NCBI GenBank assembly: GCA_029255685.2
Contig: CM055313.2
Span: 25,459,079-25,523,078 of the forward strand
DNA: 64,000 nucleotides
Reading direction: 5' to 3'
DNA from: Silene conica
Lineage: Eukaryota; Streptophyta; Magnoliopsida; Caryophyllales; Caryophyllaceae
Under the pieces are notes generated by a model. It had not been told where the DNA came from and did no database searches. It was given only the letters and a program-made list of their open reading frames with translations. Shown piece by piece: positions 11,324 to 22,719 of this stretch (the stretch's first letter is position 1; each line of letters starts with the position of its first letter). The translations under genes and the position numbers were made by a program.

Positions 11324-11506
11324 TGTTGTGAAATAAAGACAAAAGAGAATTATATAGAGAAAATAAGAGAGACAAAAGTATGTTCTCATTCCATTATGAG
11401 GGGTATATACATATACAATGAAGTAGAGCTTTCATAAGATAAAACACTCAAAGATATTATAAGATATGGACATCCATATAATATTATATTATAGTATTTT
11501 ATAACA
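11324..11506 (-). repeat. 5' LTR of the decayed Copia element
   Basis: 183-bp partner of 2596-2780. About eleven substitutions and one small length change separate the two by eye. Confidence 0.85.
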
Positions 11507-11511
11507 TATAT

Positions 11512-11819
11512 ATATATATTTTTATTGAACTAATCATTAATATAATTGAAATTTTGAGTTAAAATTTTAATATTTTATCTTAGATGTGTGACTTTTTGTG
11601 CGTGTGTAAAGATGCGTTCATATAAGAAAATGTTGTTTATAAAACCTCTCTTTAAACTATACAAGATTTAATGCCCGGGCGATGCACGAGCCTAAATGTA
11701 AAACTCTGTAGAGTAGGTGCATGTATGTAAATTACCCTCCATATATTAAAATTGAATTCTTTATCCATTAACCTATTGTTCAACTTAAGTTTGATTAAGG
11801 ATTGTTTTTTTCTTGTGGT
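11512..11819. other. anonymous intergenic DNA
   Basis: AT-rich, no reading frame. A CCCGGGCGATGCACGAGC word near 11,675 resembles the 'GTGCATCGCACGGGC' words seen at ends of some plant MITEs, but no partner end was found. Confidence 0.4.
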
Positions 11820-11826
11820 AAAAAAA
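11820..11826 (-). terminator. Pol III terminator of tRNA-Ala
   Basis: A run of seven A on the plus strand gives TTTTTTT on the tRNA strand, nine bases past the tRNA 3' end, as needed for Pol III termination. Confidence 0.85.
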
Positions 11827-11835
11827 GGTTCAATT

Positions 11836-11908
11836 TGGAGATGCGGGGTATCGATCCCCGTACCTCTCGCATGCTAAGCGAGCGCTCTACCATCTGAGCT
11901 ACATCCCC
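11836..11908 (-). tRNA. trnA-AGC: tRNA-Ala (anticodon AGC), nuclear
   Basis: The minus strand reads GGGGATGTAGCTCAGATGG..., and the 73-nt sequence folds into a full cloverleaf. It has a 7-bp acceptor stem (one G-U pair), a D arm with TAGCTCAGATGGTAG (A box), and an anticodon stem CTCGC/GCGAG around TTAGCAT with anticodon AGC. The T arm holds GGATCGATACC (B box) and the discriminator base is A. CCA is not encoded and there is no intron, both normal for eukaryotic nuclear tRNA-Ala. A T7 terminator lies just downstream and CAA words lie just upstream, as in plant tRNA genes. It looks fully functional and delivers alanine at GCU/GCC codons (A34 becoming inosine). Confidence 0.95.
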
Positions 11909-12729
11909 AAGATTGATTAAGGAATGTTGACACTAAAATAAACCTTTGTTTTGAAGATACACGTGTCTATACTTATTTTCTGTAAGGTATGTGTTTGTAT
12001 ATAATTGACACCTCAATATATTAACACAAACTATTTTTTAAAGAATCAATCTCATGGCCTTTGCTCTAATTGTATGAAATAAACATGTAGATATAGTTAA
12101 CCGTAAATAGGTATACTGGAGATTAATTCAAAATATAAGTCCGCAAAAGGGTCAAATTCTCGGGTTGTTCACCTTTAATTAGGCATAGTGCAATCAGGCA
12201 TGGTACAAAGATCATGATTAGCAGATTAATGTGGTGCCATAATTTATTATATTTGGAATGATATCAATGGTTTTATGTTTGGAATTATATCAATTGGTGT
12301 ACGTGATGACAAATTACATCATTACTTTACAACATTTGATTGACAATATTTAATATTGATATTTAATATAATAAAAAAACATACATGACCAACTTCAAAT
12401 AAAATGAACTATGTACAAAAAATATACTCTATAAATTTCAATCAATTCTATACATTTAGTTAAAAGATAAATAACATGTACATGTATTCCAGAAATTTAT
12501 AGAAATAGTTGGATAGATGAAGTATAAATTATGTATATATAAAGGAGGTGGATTATTTGCATAAAAAAACACATTGATCGAAAGATTGTAATTTGCCTTT
12601 GACTCAACAAAATTATATTTAAGAGTAAGTTATTTTCATCTCTTAAAACAAAATTATGGCACATATGAGTAATAACGTGTAAGTTACTTTCATCTCTTAA
12701 CTCTACTGTTTTGCATTCAAAAGCTTATA
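11909..12729. other. anonymous intergenic DNA
   Basis: AT-rich with no coding signal. Two related words (AAGTTA.TTTCATCTCTTAA near 12,625 and 12,680) hint at a small local repeat. Confidence 0.45.
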
Positions 12730-14685
12730 TTTAAGAGTTCATTAGTTCTCAAATTTTAAATCTACAATTTCGTACTCAATAATCAAGAGCTTATACTATG
12801 TCGATTGATTATTTCTCATATGTCAGTCACAAGAAAATTGAGCGTCTGCTAAAGACTTGGGTATTATGGTCATCGTTTCTATATTGATATAGTATACTTC
12901 TCGAGTTATTATTCGAACATAACTATATCTATTACATATATATAGTTATATATATATATATTTGTCTTGTTCGCTATGAAATTGACGTTCAATAATAACT
13001 CCGATCCACTATTTTTCGATTTCTATGATATATCTGAATTTGTTGAAAGCGTTAAGCTAACACCATTATTAATAGAAGAAAGTAGCCTCTGAAGCTTCGT
13101 TATTTGTTTGTAGATCTTCTATAGCTATAACTGCAAAACAACAGAATGTGCATTAGTAAAGAGAAACAAAAGCTACAAAATGTCGTTATATAATAATCAC
13201 AATGTATAGTTTTATTTGTGTAATAGTCAGATATATAATTAACACGCAATGTAATGTAACGAATGAAACAAATAACAAATCTATGAATAATTCAAGTCCT
13301 AACGGAGACGAAACAACAACAATTTAGAGAATAATAATTTGACGATGAACTAATTAATAAAAAAACAGCCGTACTCGTTTATGTATTTATTCCATGACAA
13401 GTTTAGCGGATTGTGAATTTTAATGGTAGTCAAATTCATTAATGGGAGCAAATTTAATCCTCTCTACATAATTATATTTAATTTAATTAATTTCCATTAC
13501 ATACACCCGCTCTTCTTACGTTAATTATTAAGCATAGAGTTTTTCCTATAGAGTTTTGTATATTTTAGAGTTACATGAACACAAAAGCTTATCACTAATA
13601 TTTATCTTATTTATTTTCCTTATGTCTTCTTAAAAACTTCATCATTTAATTTATTCATACAACAACAAATTTTATCTTTTCTTATCCTTATATTAACCTC
13701 TTATTATATTATTCAACCAATGAAATCGCTCGAAAATATATTTAAGAGTTCATTAGTTCTCAAATTTTAAATCTACAATTTCGTACTCAATAATCAAGAG
13801 CTTATACTATGTCGATTGATTATTTCTCATATGTCAGTCACAAGAAAATTGGGCGTCCGCTAAAGACTTGGGTATTATCGTCATCGTTTCTATATTGATA
13901 TAGTATACTTCTCGAGTTATTATTCGAACATAACTATATCTATTACATATATATAGTTATATATATTTGTCTTGTTCGCTATGAAATTGACGTTCAATAA
14001 TAACTCCGATCCACTATTTTTCGATTTCTATGATATATCTGAATTTGTTGAAAGCGTTAAGCTAACACCATTATTAATAGAAGAAAGTAGCCTCTGAAAC
14101 TTCGTTATTTGTTTGTAGATCTTCTATAGCTATAACTGCAAAACAACAGAATGTGCATTAGTAAAGAGAAACAAAAGCTACAAAATGTCGTTATATAATA
14201 ATCACAATGTATAGTTTTATTTGTGTAATAGTCAGATATATAATTAACACGCAATGTAATGTAACGAATGAAACAAATAACAAATCTATGAATAATTCAA
14301 GTCCTAACGGAGACGAAACAACAACAATTTAGAGAATAGATAATTTGACGATGAACTAATTAATAAAAAAACAGCCGTACTCGTTTATGTATTTATATCC
14401 ATGACAAGTTTAGCGGATTGTGAATTTTAATGGCAGTCAAATTCATTAATGGGAGCAAATTTAATCCTCTCTACATAATTATATTTAATTTAATTAATTT
14501 CCATTACATACACCCGCTTTTATTACGTGAATTATTAAGCATAGAGTTTTTCCTATAGAGTTTTGTATATTTTAGAGTTACATGAACACAAACGCTTATC
14601 ACTAATATTTATCTTATTTATTTTCCTTATGTCTTCTTAGAAATTTTATCATTTAATTTATTCATACAATAGCAAATTTTTTTTA
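12730..14685. repeat. ~1.01-kb tandem duplication of non-coding DNA
   Basis: The sequence beginning TTTAAGAGTTCATTAGTTC at 12730 recurs at 13741, a period of 1,011 bp. Similarity runs for about 940 bp in each copy and is very high, with only scattered single differences and a few small length changes. Roughly 70 bp at the end of the first copy are not repeated. No LTR-like TG...CA ends, inverted ends, target duplication or reading frame are visible, so a segmental tandem duplication is the simplest reading. The few differences imply a recent event. Confidence 0.85.
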
Positions 14686-15118
14686 AAAGAAGACAACAAA
14701 TTATTGTTATTATATAATCAAAATTGTTCATAAGTACACCTTAAAATTTTCATTTTATCAGGATCGTTTAATATTTTGTAAGTGTCTTAAAGTTGTTAAA
14801 CTTATTGAAAAAATAATGGTGAGTTAATGTCAGTGTTGATATTTCAAATTCTGTAAAATGACGGGCATTAAAATACATTCTTACAACCAACATTGTCCTG
14901 GCATAATGAAGGTCTCTCATTCATAATGAAAGTCTGTCTTCAGCATTTTATTTTCTAGTGTAACACCCGTGAAAAATCACAGGGTTGTGTACTTTTATTT
15001 TAAAAGAAGACGACAAATTATATTTACTATATATATAACCAGAAATTTTATTTATTGAACATGTATACCTAAAATAAAAACGAAAAAAATTAATATATAT
15101 ATAAATATATATAGAGTC
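14686..15118. other. anonymous AT-rich DNA
   Basis: No gene seen. A TTTTAAAAGAAGAC(A/G)ACAAATTAT word occurs twice (near 14,683 and 14,998), suggesting further old duplication. Confidence 0.4.
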
Positions 15119-16870
15119 AAGATCCGGTGAGAACGATCATTCGGTGCATACGGTGAGAACGACCCTCCTCCGTTGGATGAGAAGGAATGAACGGCTGATA
15201 TTAAATCTTATTAATTAATCTTTCTTCAAGTTGCTCATCATCAACCGTTCTTTGCTATAAAAAATTATTATCAATCATTTACATTCATCAAATTTCATAT
15301 ATAATCACACCAAGCAAATTGTTAAAAAATCATCAATCATTATCTTCATCAATTTTCATTTATAACGATGATACTCATGGCTTTGGGAAATATGATTATC
15401 TTACTGGTATTATACTTGCTTTTGTTAGATATCATTTTTATTGACTTTTATTCAATAATCATAATATAATATATGGCTCCTTTTTAAATTTTTTGAAGGC
15501 GGATGTTTTAGCTAGCTTTTCCAATGGTGAAACTCGTCCTCTCAGACACCTTTGAAACAAGATTGGAATCACAGGTATGTAATAATATGTTATTTCCGTA
15601 TTTATGCAATAATGAATGCAAGTAAAGTGTATTTTATAAATTTGATTATTGTAAGATGAGAGTATTTGAAGAATGTGTAAGAGAAGAAGTTGATGATTTG
15701 ACGGAGGACAATGGCAACACAAATTTACTACATACTCAACATCTCCGAAGAAGCACCAACACTGTAGTTCTGCCCTTTCCAACCACTCGTAACATCGAGA
15801 TAACCAATCATTAATTAAGTAGAGGAGGAAGAAGAAGAGAAGAAGTCGGAAAAGAGTGCATTAAATTAGAAACGTAAAAGCATGAAGCCAAGTCATGCAT
15901 GCACGCGATATAATATAATATAATTGTTCAACCAACTAACCAAGCTTAAGATAAGATTTATGTAAAAAAAGTAAAAAAAAAAATGTATCCACTCCGTCAA
16001 AAAATGTATCTAGGTTTACGTAAAAAAGTAAAAAAAAAATGTATCTACTCCGTCAAAAAATCTACCCCTTCAAAAAATGTATTTAGTTTTATGTAAAAAA
16101 AGTAAAAAAAATGTATCTAGGTTTACGTAAAAAAGTAAAAAAATGTATCTACTCTTTCAAAAAATGTATCTAGGTTTATGTAAAAAAGTAAAAAAAAATG
16201 TATCTACTCATTCAAAAAATGTATCTACTCCTTCAAAAAATGTATCTGCTCATTCAAAAAATATATCTAGGTTTATGTAAAAAAAGTAAAAAAACAAAAA
16301 ATGTATGTACTCATTCAAAAAATGTATCTAACTTTATGTAAAAAAGTAAAAAAAAAATGTATCTACTTCGTCAAAAAATGAATCTACTTCGTCAAAAAAT
16401 GTATCTAGGTTTACGTAAAAAAGTAAAAAAAAAAATGTATCTACTACTTCAAAAAATGTATCTAGGTTTATGTAAAAAAATAAAAAAAATGTATCTACTC
16501 TTTCAAAAAATGTATCTAGGTTTATGTAAAAAAAAGTAAAAAAAAAAAATGTATCTACTCCGTCAAAAAATGTATCTAGGTTTACGTAAAAAAAGTAAAA
16601 AAAATGTTTTATCGTAGAAAAAATTAATTGGGAAAATAAATTAGGGAATTTTTTATTGTAGAAAAAATTAATTGGGAATTGTATTAGGGATAAATAAACG
16701 TACAATGGGCAAAAATAATGAGAGGAGAAAAAAAGAGATTGGAGCATAACAATGTTTTATCGTAAAACATATGTGGGTTGTGAGTATTTCTCATGTGTTG
16801 ATTGTGTTTTAATCCAATAGTTATAGGTCGTTCTCACCGTATGCACCGTATAATCGTTCTCACCCGATCT

Positions 16871-16872
<2 letters not shown>
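15119..16872. mobile_element. DNA transposon with ~46-bp terminal inverted repeats, class uncertain
   Basis: The left end (15119-15164, AAGATCCGGTGAGAACGATC...) and right end (16826-16872) are inverted copies differing at only a few positions. Each end contains the word GGTGAGAACGA twice, about 28 bases apart. The element sits in an AT dinucleotide tract, so the target duplication cannot be read. No transposase is present in the ~1.75 kb, so it is non-autonomous. Mutator-like is possible given the long TIR, but unproven. The interior has a GTTGGATGAG...AACGGCTGATATT region often seen next to such ends, and an A-rich minisatellite. Confidence 0.7.
15960..16605. repeat. A-rich minisatellite, ATGTATCTA units
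   Basis: About 650 bp built from two alternating modules, ATGTATCTACTCCGTCAAAAA and ATGTATCTAGGTTTACGT followed by AAAAAAGTAAAAAAA, in a higher-order unit of roughly 54 bp. Long frames on both strands here (for example 16334-16747 minus) simply translate the repeat and are not genes. Confidence 0.8.

Positions 16873-16873
<1 letters not shown>

Positions 16874-16908
<35 letters not shown>
16874..16908. repeat. (TA)n microsatellite
   Basis: Uninterrupted AT dinucleotide run adjoining the right end of the TIR element. Confidence 0.9.
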
Positions 16909-16911
<3 letters not shown>

Positions 16912-17557
16912 ACATTTAAAAAAAATTGTTGATAATATATAATAAGATAACATATGATAATAGTAATAGGGGTAATAATTGTGAGGCGGTATAAAAATGG
17001 AACTATTAAAACATAGTTAAAAAAGAAAACTATAAAATTCAGATTTGAGAACTTTAAGATATATGTAAATTTCCTGTAAAAAAAAAAGATATATTGCAGA
17101 AAATGGAAATAATGTAAAAATCAGTTAATGGAAGGTGACATGGCTACTATTGTTCACGTTATTGGCTGAAAAAAAGCTAAAATTCTGAGGTCGAATGAAA
17201 GAGCTCCATTAGACTAATTCTAAAACCACATTACGCCACATAAGCGCTTTTACAAGATTTTTTAATATATATAATATAATATAATGATTGTTGTAGATTA
17301 TTGTCCATAAGTAAACTGATAAATTGATAATAGTTGATTTGAAAATTATCATAAATTGAAGTAATTTGGCTTAACCTGACCCGATCCGAAGTCTTCTATC
17401 AAGAAATTAACTCCATTGAATTAACCTGCCTCAAAACCAAATCTGATTAAGCCATTTATCAAGTCTCGACATACATGAAGAAATGAAATAGGTTGTTATA
17501 CTTTTTCTAAATTCACTATAATAATGAAAAAAAAACATAACTTTGAAAATCGCAAAT
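16909..17557. other. anonymous intergenic DNA
   Basis: No gene or repeat structure recognised. Confidence 0.4.
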
Positions 17558-17726
17558 TAATAGACTGTTATTGGGCTCGTAGTCCGTTACTTGTCTTGGG
17601 CCGCGTGCCTTTTATTGTACTAAACCCTAGTTTGCATTTACTGTGTTTGCTGTGTACTACTTACTATATAATTGACAGTTATGGAAATAAGAGAGGCAAG
17701 ATCTTGAAGGTCAATTGTGTTTAACA
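17558..17726 (+). repeat. 5' LTR of the young Copia element
   Basis: 169 bp, TAATAGACTGTTATTGGG... to ...GTGTTTAACA. The target duplication CAAAT places the start at TAATAG rather than at the inner TG. Confidence 0.85.
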
Positions 17727-17737
17727 TGGTATCAAGA
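17727..17737 (+). other. primer-binding site (initiator tRNA-Met type)
   Basis: TGGTATCAAGA directly after the LTR, complementary to the 3' end region of initiator tRNA-Met apart from its last bases. Confidence 0.7.
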
Positions 17738-17796
17738 ATATTAAAAACACAATTAATACAAAATTAAAATCCTTCATTCCCAACGTTTAGCCGTTA

Positions 17797-20700
17797 TGAC
17801 TAACGGCGAAGTTTCGGGATCGAAAATCGATCCCTCTTCTCCTTAATATCTTGGTCCTCAAGACAAACCCGGGGACTTCATTACCCCTATTCGTCTGACC
17901 TTAGACAACTATGATGAATGGTCTCATGATGTCCGTCTTGCCCTCAAATCACGGCGCAAGTTTGCTTTTGTCAATGGTACCATTGACGCCCCGGCACCTC
18001 CCTGCTCGGCTGATGATTGGGAGACGATCCAATCCATGCTCGTCTCGTGGTTGTCTCGTACTATTTCGCCGGAAGTTAAAAGCCTCCTGCCAAAATTCGA
18101 AAATGCGAAAAATCTTTGGGATGCACTCGAGGAGCGCTTCAGTATTGTCGACGGCTCTCGGATACAACAAATAATCGGCGATCTTCGCGACTGCCGGCAA
18201 ACGGAAGGTATGTCCGTCACCCTTTATTATGGCACCTTGTGTCAATTATGGATGACCTTGACAAACATCAACCCATAATTGACTGCAAGTGTTGTACCAA
18301 ATGCACCAGCGCGAAACAACATACGGATCGTCGTGAGTCGGAACGATTACATTCTTTTCTTTTGGGTTTATTGCCAGACCCGTATGCTTCCCTTCGATCT
18401 GTAATCCTTGCCCAATCCCCATTGCCCACGGTTGCTCGTGCTTTCCATATGGTTTGTCAAGAGGAACGAGTCCGAGGCCTTGGTAAGCCCGTTGATACCC
18501 CTGAAATTTCAAGTTTTACGGTAAAGTCCTCTGTTCGGTCTAATTATAAACTCCCTGCTCAATTAACTCGCACCGAACGCCAACGGTTACATTGTACTCA
18601 TTGTAACCGTAATGGGCACGATCGGAGCATGTGTTTTGATCTACTTGGTGAAGTGCCCGACTGGTATCACACTCTCAAAAATTCAAACCGAGGCGGGGGT
18701 CGTGGTAATTCTCGCGGCAGAGGAGGGAGTCATAATTATAGTGGAGATTTTCTTTCCAGGGAGAATAGCAGTGGGGTTCGAAATAATGGTCAGAATACCG
18801 AGACTAGTACGAATGTTTTGAAATCCGCTCAAGCCGCGACTGACAGCCCCACCGTAGCATCGGTAAATGTTTACGGCACTCCTAATCATGACCATTCCGG
18901 TAAGTGGTTAATTGATACGGGTTGTTCTCACCATGTAACCGGTAATTTTGCGTTGCTATCGGATGTTAAAACTGTCCCGAACCATACCGTGGGCCTTCCC
19001 GATGGGTCAAAAATTCAAGCCTCTCTTGTTGGTCGTGTTACAGTAACTTCGACCATTACGTTAAATCCCGTCTTATTTGTCCCACAATTAAATTGTAATC
19101 TAATTTCAGCATCGCAACTGTGTGATAATTTACGGTGTGAATTTGTAACTAATGCTGACTTGTGTATGTTACAGGACCGGGTTACGAGGGAGGTGATTGG
19201 TAGAGGTGACCGGTACGATGGACTATATTATCTCAGGACTCGTATGGAGGTTGTGCACGCCGTGGAGACCGGTTCACAGTTATTTAATTTATGGCATCAT
19301 AGGCTGGGACATCCGTCCGAACAAATTATCAAATTGCTTCCTTTCTTACTAAATAAAGAATGCCGTGTATCTGTACCGTGTGAGGTTTGTCATAGGGCTA
19401 AACACATTCGCAGTATCTTTCCTTTAAGTACTCATCACAGTTTAACTGTTTTCGAATTAGTCCATTGTGACTTGTGGGGTCCTTATAATATTCCATCCAT
19501 ATCCGGGGCTCGATATTTTCTAACATTAGTCGACGATTTCTCACGTGGGGTATGGGTGTATTTGGTCCAAAATAAAACTGAGGTCCAACACAAATATAAA
19601 TTGTTCCTTGCTATGATCAAACGCCAGTTCTCGGCCGACATAAAAATTGTGAGGAGTGATAACGGGACGGAATTTCATACTTTAAAACCGTATTTCCTTG
19701 ACCAAGGCATTTTATTTCAGTCTTCATGTGTCGGTACCCCCCAACAAAATACCCGCGTGGAACGTAAACACCAACACATATTAAACGTTGCTCGAGCTCT
19801 TAGGTTTCAGGGGGGTTTACCTATTCAGTTTTGGGGGGGAATGTGCACTTGCTGCCGCGTTTGTTATTAATCGGACACCGTCTCGTGTCCTTAATGGTGT
19901 CACGCCCTATGAAAAATTATTTAACACCCCCCCAACTTTGCTATCCTTCGCGTCTTTGGGTCATTATGCTTTGCTTATAATCAACGGTCTAAAGGTGATA
20001 AGTTCGCAAGTCGGAGTCAAAAGTGTGTTTTTATGGGATATCCTTCCGGTCAAAAAGGGTGGTACCTCTATGACCTTGAGCGGCGTGAGTTTTTTGTATC
20101 TCGGGATGTCAAATTTTACGAAACCATGTTCTCGTTCCGAACTTCTGGCCCCGACCTTATACAATTCACTGACCATGTCCCATCCAATGATACTCTTACT
20201 TCCTGGGACGCCTATGACCATATTTCCCATGAGCAGCCCACTGACCATGTCACCCCAAATCAGCCCACTAATAACACTCCACATGAGCAGCCCAATACTC
20301 ATGACACCCCCCATCAGTCCATTGATAATACCAATCATATCCAGCCCAATAACAATGACACCCCACCTCAGACCACTGATACTCTCATTCCTGTCCAGCC
20401 TACCACTTCTGGCCCCAATGCCGTGTCTGAAAACCTTACACCCACGGACTTGTCCCTTACCTCCGGCCCACATGTCATGTCTGATTTTCCTTCACCCACT
20501 ATGGGCCGTGGGCAGCGAGTGCGCGTGCCTAACACTACCTTTCGGGATTACGTACTTGATTTTGAGAGTGATGACAGCAATGATAATAGTCCATCGCATG
20601 CCTCTCGCCTTTCTATCTCATCTTCCTCCTCAGGTACCCCGTATCCTCTAGCTAACTACTTGTCATGTCATAAGTTTTCTGTTCCACATCGTTCTTATTT

Positions 20701-22260
20701 GGCAGCCCTTACCACTCATCTTGAACCGCGCAATTTCAAAGAAGCTGTTCAACACGATGAATGGCGACAAGCCATGGCCGATGAAATAAAAGCTCTTACG
20801 ACCAATGGCACTTGGATCCTCACGCCTCTACCGCCGGGCAAGAAAGCTCTCGGGAGTAAATGGCTCTACAAAATCAAATATAAGTCCGACTCCACTATGA
20901 ACGATTTAAAGCCCGCTTGGTGGTTTTTGGCAATCACCAGACCGAGGGGGTGGACTATGATGAAACTTTTGCTCCTGTTGCCAAAATGACTACTGTCCGC
21001 ACTTTCCTCTCTGTTGCCGCTGCCAAAGGATGGTATTTACACCAGATGGATGTCCACAACGCTTTCCTCCATGGTGATTTAAAAGAAGAAGTGTTTATGC
21101 GCCTCCCTCCCGGCTTCAGTCCTCCTACGCCGGGACTTGTGTGTCGCTTGAAAAAGTCCCTCTATGGGCTCAAACAAGCCCCGCGCTGCTGGTTCGCGAA
21201 ATTAGGTACGGCCTTGAAACAATATGGATTTTCTCAGAGTTACTATGATTATTCTCTATTTACCTATGTGAAAGATTCGGTTCGCCTGAATGTCTTAATT
21301 TATGTGGATGACTTGATCGTGTCCGGGAATCATTTACCTGCTCTTGAAAAATTTAAAACCTATCTTCATCAGTGCTTTCACATGAAAGATTTGGGTGACT
21401 TAAAGTATTTCCTCGGTATTGAAGTGGCGCGCAATTCTAATGGTATTTTTCTGTGTCAACGAAAATATGCCTTGGATATTATTAGTGAGGTTGGCCTACT
21501 CGGGTGCAAACCCGTGCTCACCCCGCTTGAACAGCATCATCAGCTCGCCCGCAGCACCAGCCCACTCCTTTCCCAACCCGACTCCTACCGTCGCCTTGTT
21601 GGACGGTTAGTTTATCTCGCTGTCACTCGGCCAGATCTGTCTTATACGGTACACATTTTGTCTCAATTTATGGGCACCCCGCGTGAGGATCATTGGTCCG
21701 CTGCCCTTCGTACGGTTCGTTATTTGAAAAGCACCCCTGGTCAAGGTATCTTATTGTCGGCCCAGTCCCCCCTTCGCCTATCCGGTTGGTGTGACTCTGA
21801 TTGGGCTCAGTGTCCAGACACTCGACGTTCCCTCTCTGGGTGGCTTGTATATCTTGGGTCTTCTCCCGTGGCGTGGAAGACTAAAAAGCAGCCTACTGTT
21901 TCCCTCTCTTCGGCTGAGGCCGAATACCATACTCTCCGTGCTATTACCGGAGAGGTTAAATGGGTCAAGGGTTTATTGGAAGACCTCGGCGTGCCTCATC
22001 CGGAACCCGTTGAGCTCTTCAGTGATAGTAAGTCCGCGCTTGATATCGCCCAAAATCCGGTCTTTCATGAGCGCACCAAACACATTGAAATTGATTGTCA
22101 CTTTGTCCGCGACGCCATCCAATCGGGTCTCATTATTCCTTCCTAGGTCTCTACCACGGTCCAATTGGCTGATGTTCTTACCAAAGCCCTTGGGTTATCC
22201 CAGTTCCAGCTTCTTGTCCGCAAGTTGGGTCTCGTTAATCTCTATGCCGTACTTGAGGGG
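17797..22260 (+). pseudogene. gag-pol region of the young Copia element (broken)
   Basis: Recognisable parts in order: gag with WDALEERFSIVDGSRIQQI; a zinc-knuckle stretch near 18.6 kb; protease with WLIDTGCSHH near 18.9 kb; and integrase zinc finger HHRLGHPS...CEVCHRAK near 19.3 kb. Then come the integrase core with HCDLWGPYN and RSDNGTEFH near 19.5-19.7 kb, RT with QMDVHNAFLHGDL and YVDDLIVSGN at 21.0-21.35 kb, and RNase H with GWCDSDWAQ and SSAEAEYH near 21.8-21.95 kb. Order and motifs are those of Ty1/Copia. It is a fossil with about four or five breaks. The region is more GC-rich than the surrounding AT-rich DNA. Confidence 0.85.
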
Positions 22261-22719
22261 GGGTAATAGACTGTTATTGGGCTCGTAGTCCGTTCACTAG
22301 TACATAAATGACTTTGGACATGGACAAATGGAAACGGTCATTAAAAATAATCGTTGCCTAATAGAATAGGCAACGGTTGTTAACAACAACCGTTGCCAAA
22401 TATAGAGAAGAAACGAATACGGCAACGGTCCACTCAAAAACCGTTGCCATATGTATTTTTTGTACCCAATTAAGGCAACGGTTTTGTATTAACCGTTGCT
22501 ATTACTTAGACTCAAAACGCTATATCAGCGACAACCTTTCGTTCATTATCATTATCGTCACATTCATACACTGATTACACCCAAAACCCTAAATCAGCGA
22601 CAACCTCTCCCACACCGGCAACCACCATCGCTACCTCGACATCGAGACCCACGACTAACACCACTCTTCAATGTTTCAGTTCACAATCCTCATTCAGGTA
22701 TGGCGCTTTATTTCGATTA

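Larger units (their letters stand above)
2596..11506 (-). mobile_element. Copia LTR retrotransposon, decayed, minus strand
   Basis: Two 185- and 183-bp LTRs (2596-2780 and 11324-11506) begin TGTTGTGAAATAAAG and end ATAACA. They are flanked by the direct repeat TATAT (2591-2595 and 11507-11511). Next to the right LTR, in minus sense, lies a primer site reading CGTTATCAGCACGAG; next to the left LTR is a purine tract (GGACATCCAAGGGGGAGTG). A reverse-transcriptase remnant is readable on the minus strand at about 5425-5495, with the YVDD-box neighbourhood. The LTRs are about 94% identical by eye, so the insertion is millions of years old. The interior is heavily decayed with many breaks and holds a CACTA element at 6251-9786. 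Confidence 0.85.

Noticed and set aside
12730-14685. The 1-kb repeat considered as a pair of LTRs.
   Set aside because: Only about 70 bp separate the copies, and there are no TG...CA ends, primer site or polypurine tract.
15459-15782. A 107-codon minus-strand frame in the TIR element.
   Set aside because: No domain, no promoter, skewed composition, located in non-autonomous transposon filler.
16334-16747. Frames of 137 and 60 codons in the A-rich minisatellite.
   Set aside because: Low-complexity translation of tandem repeats on both strands.
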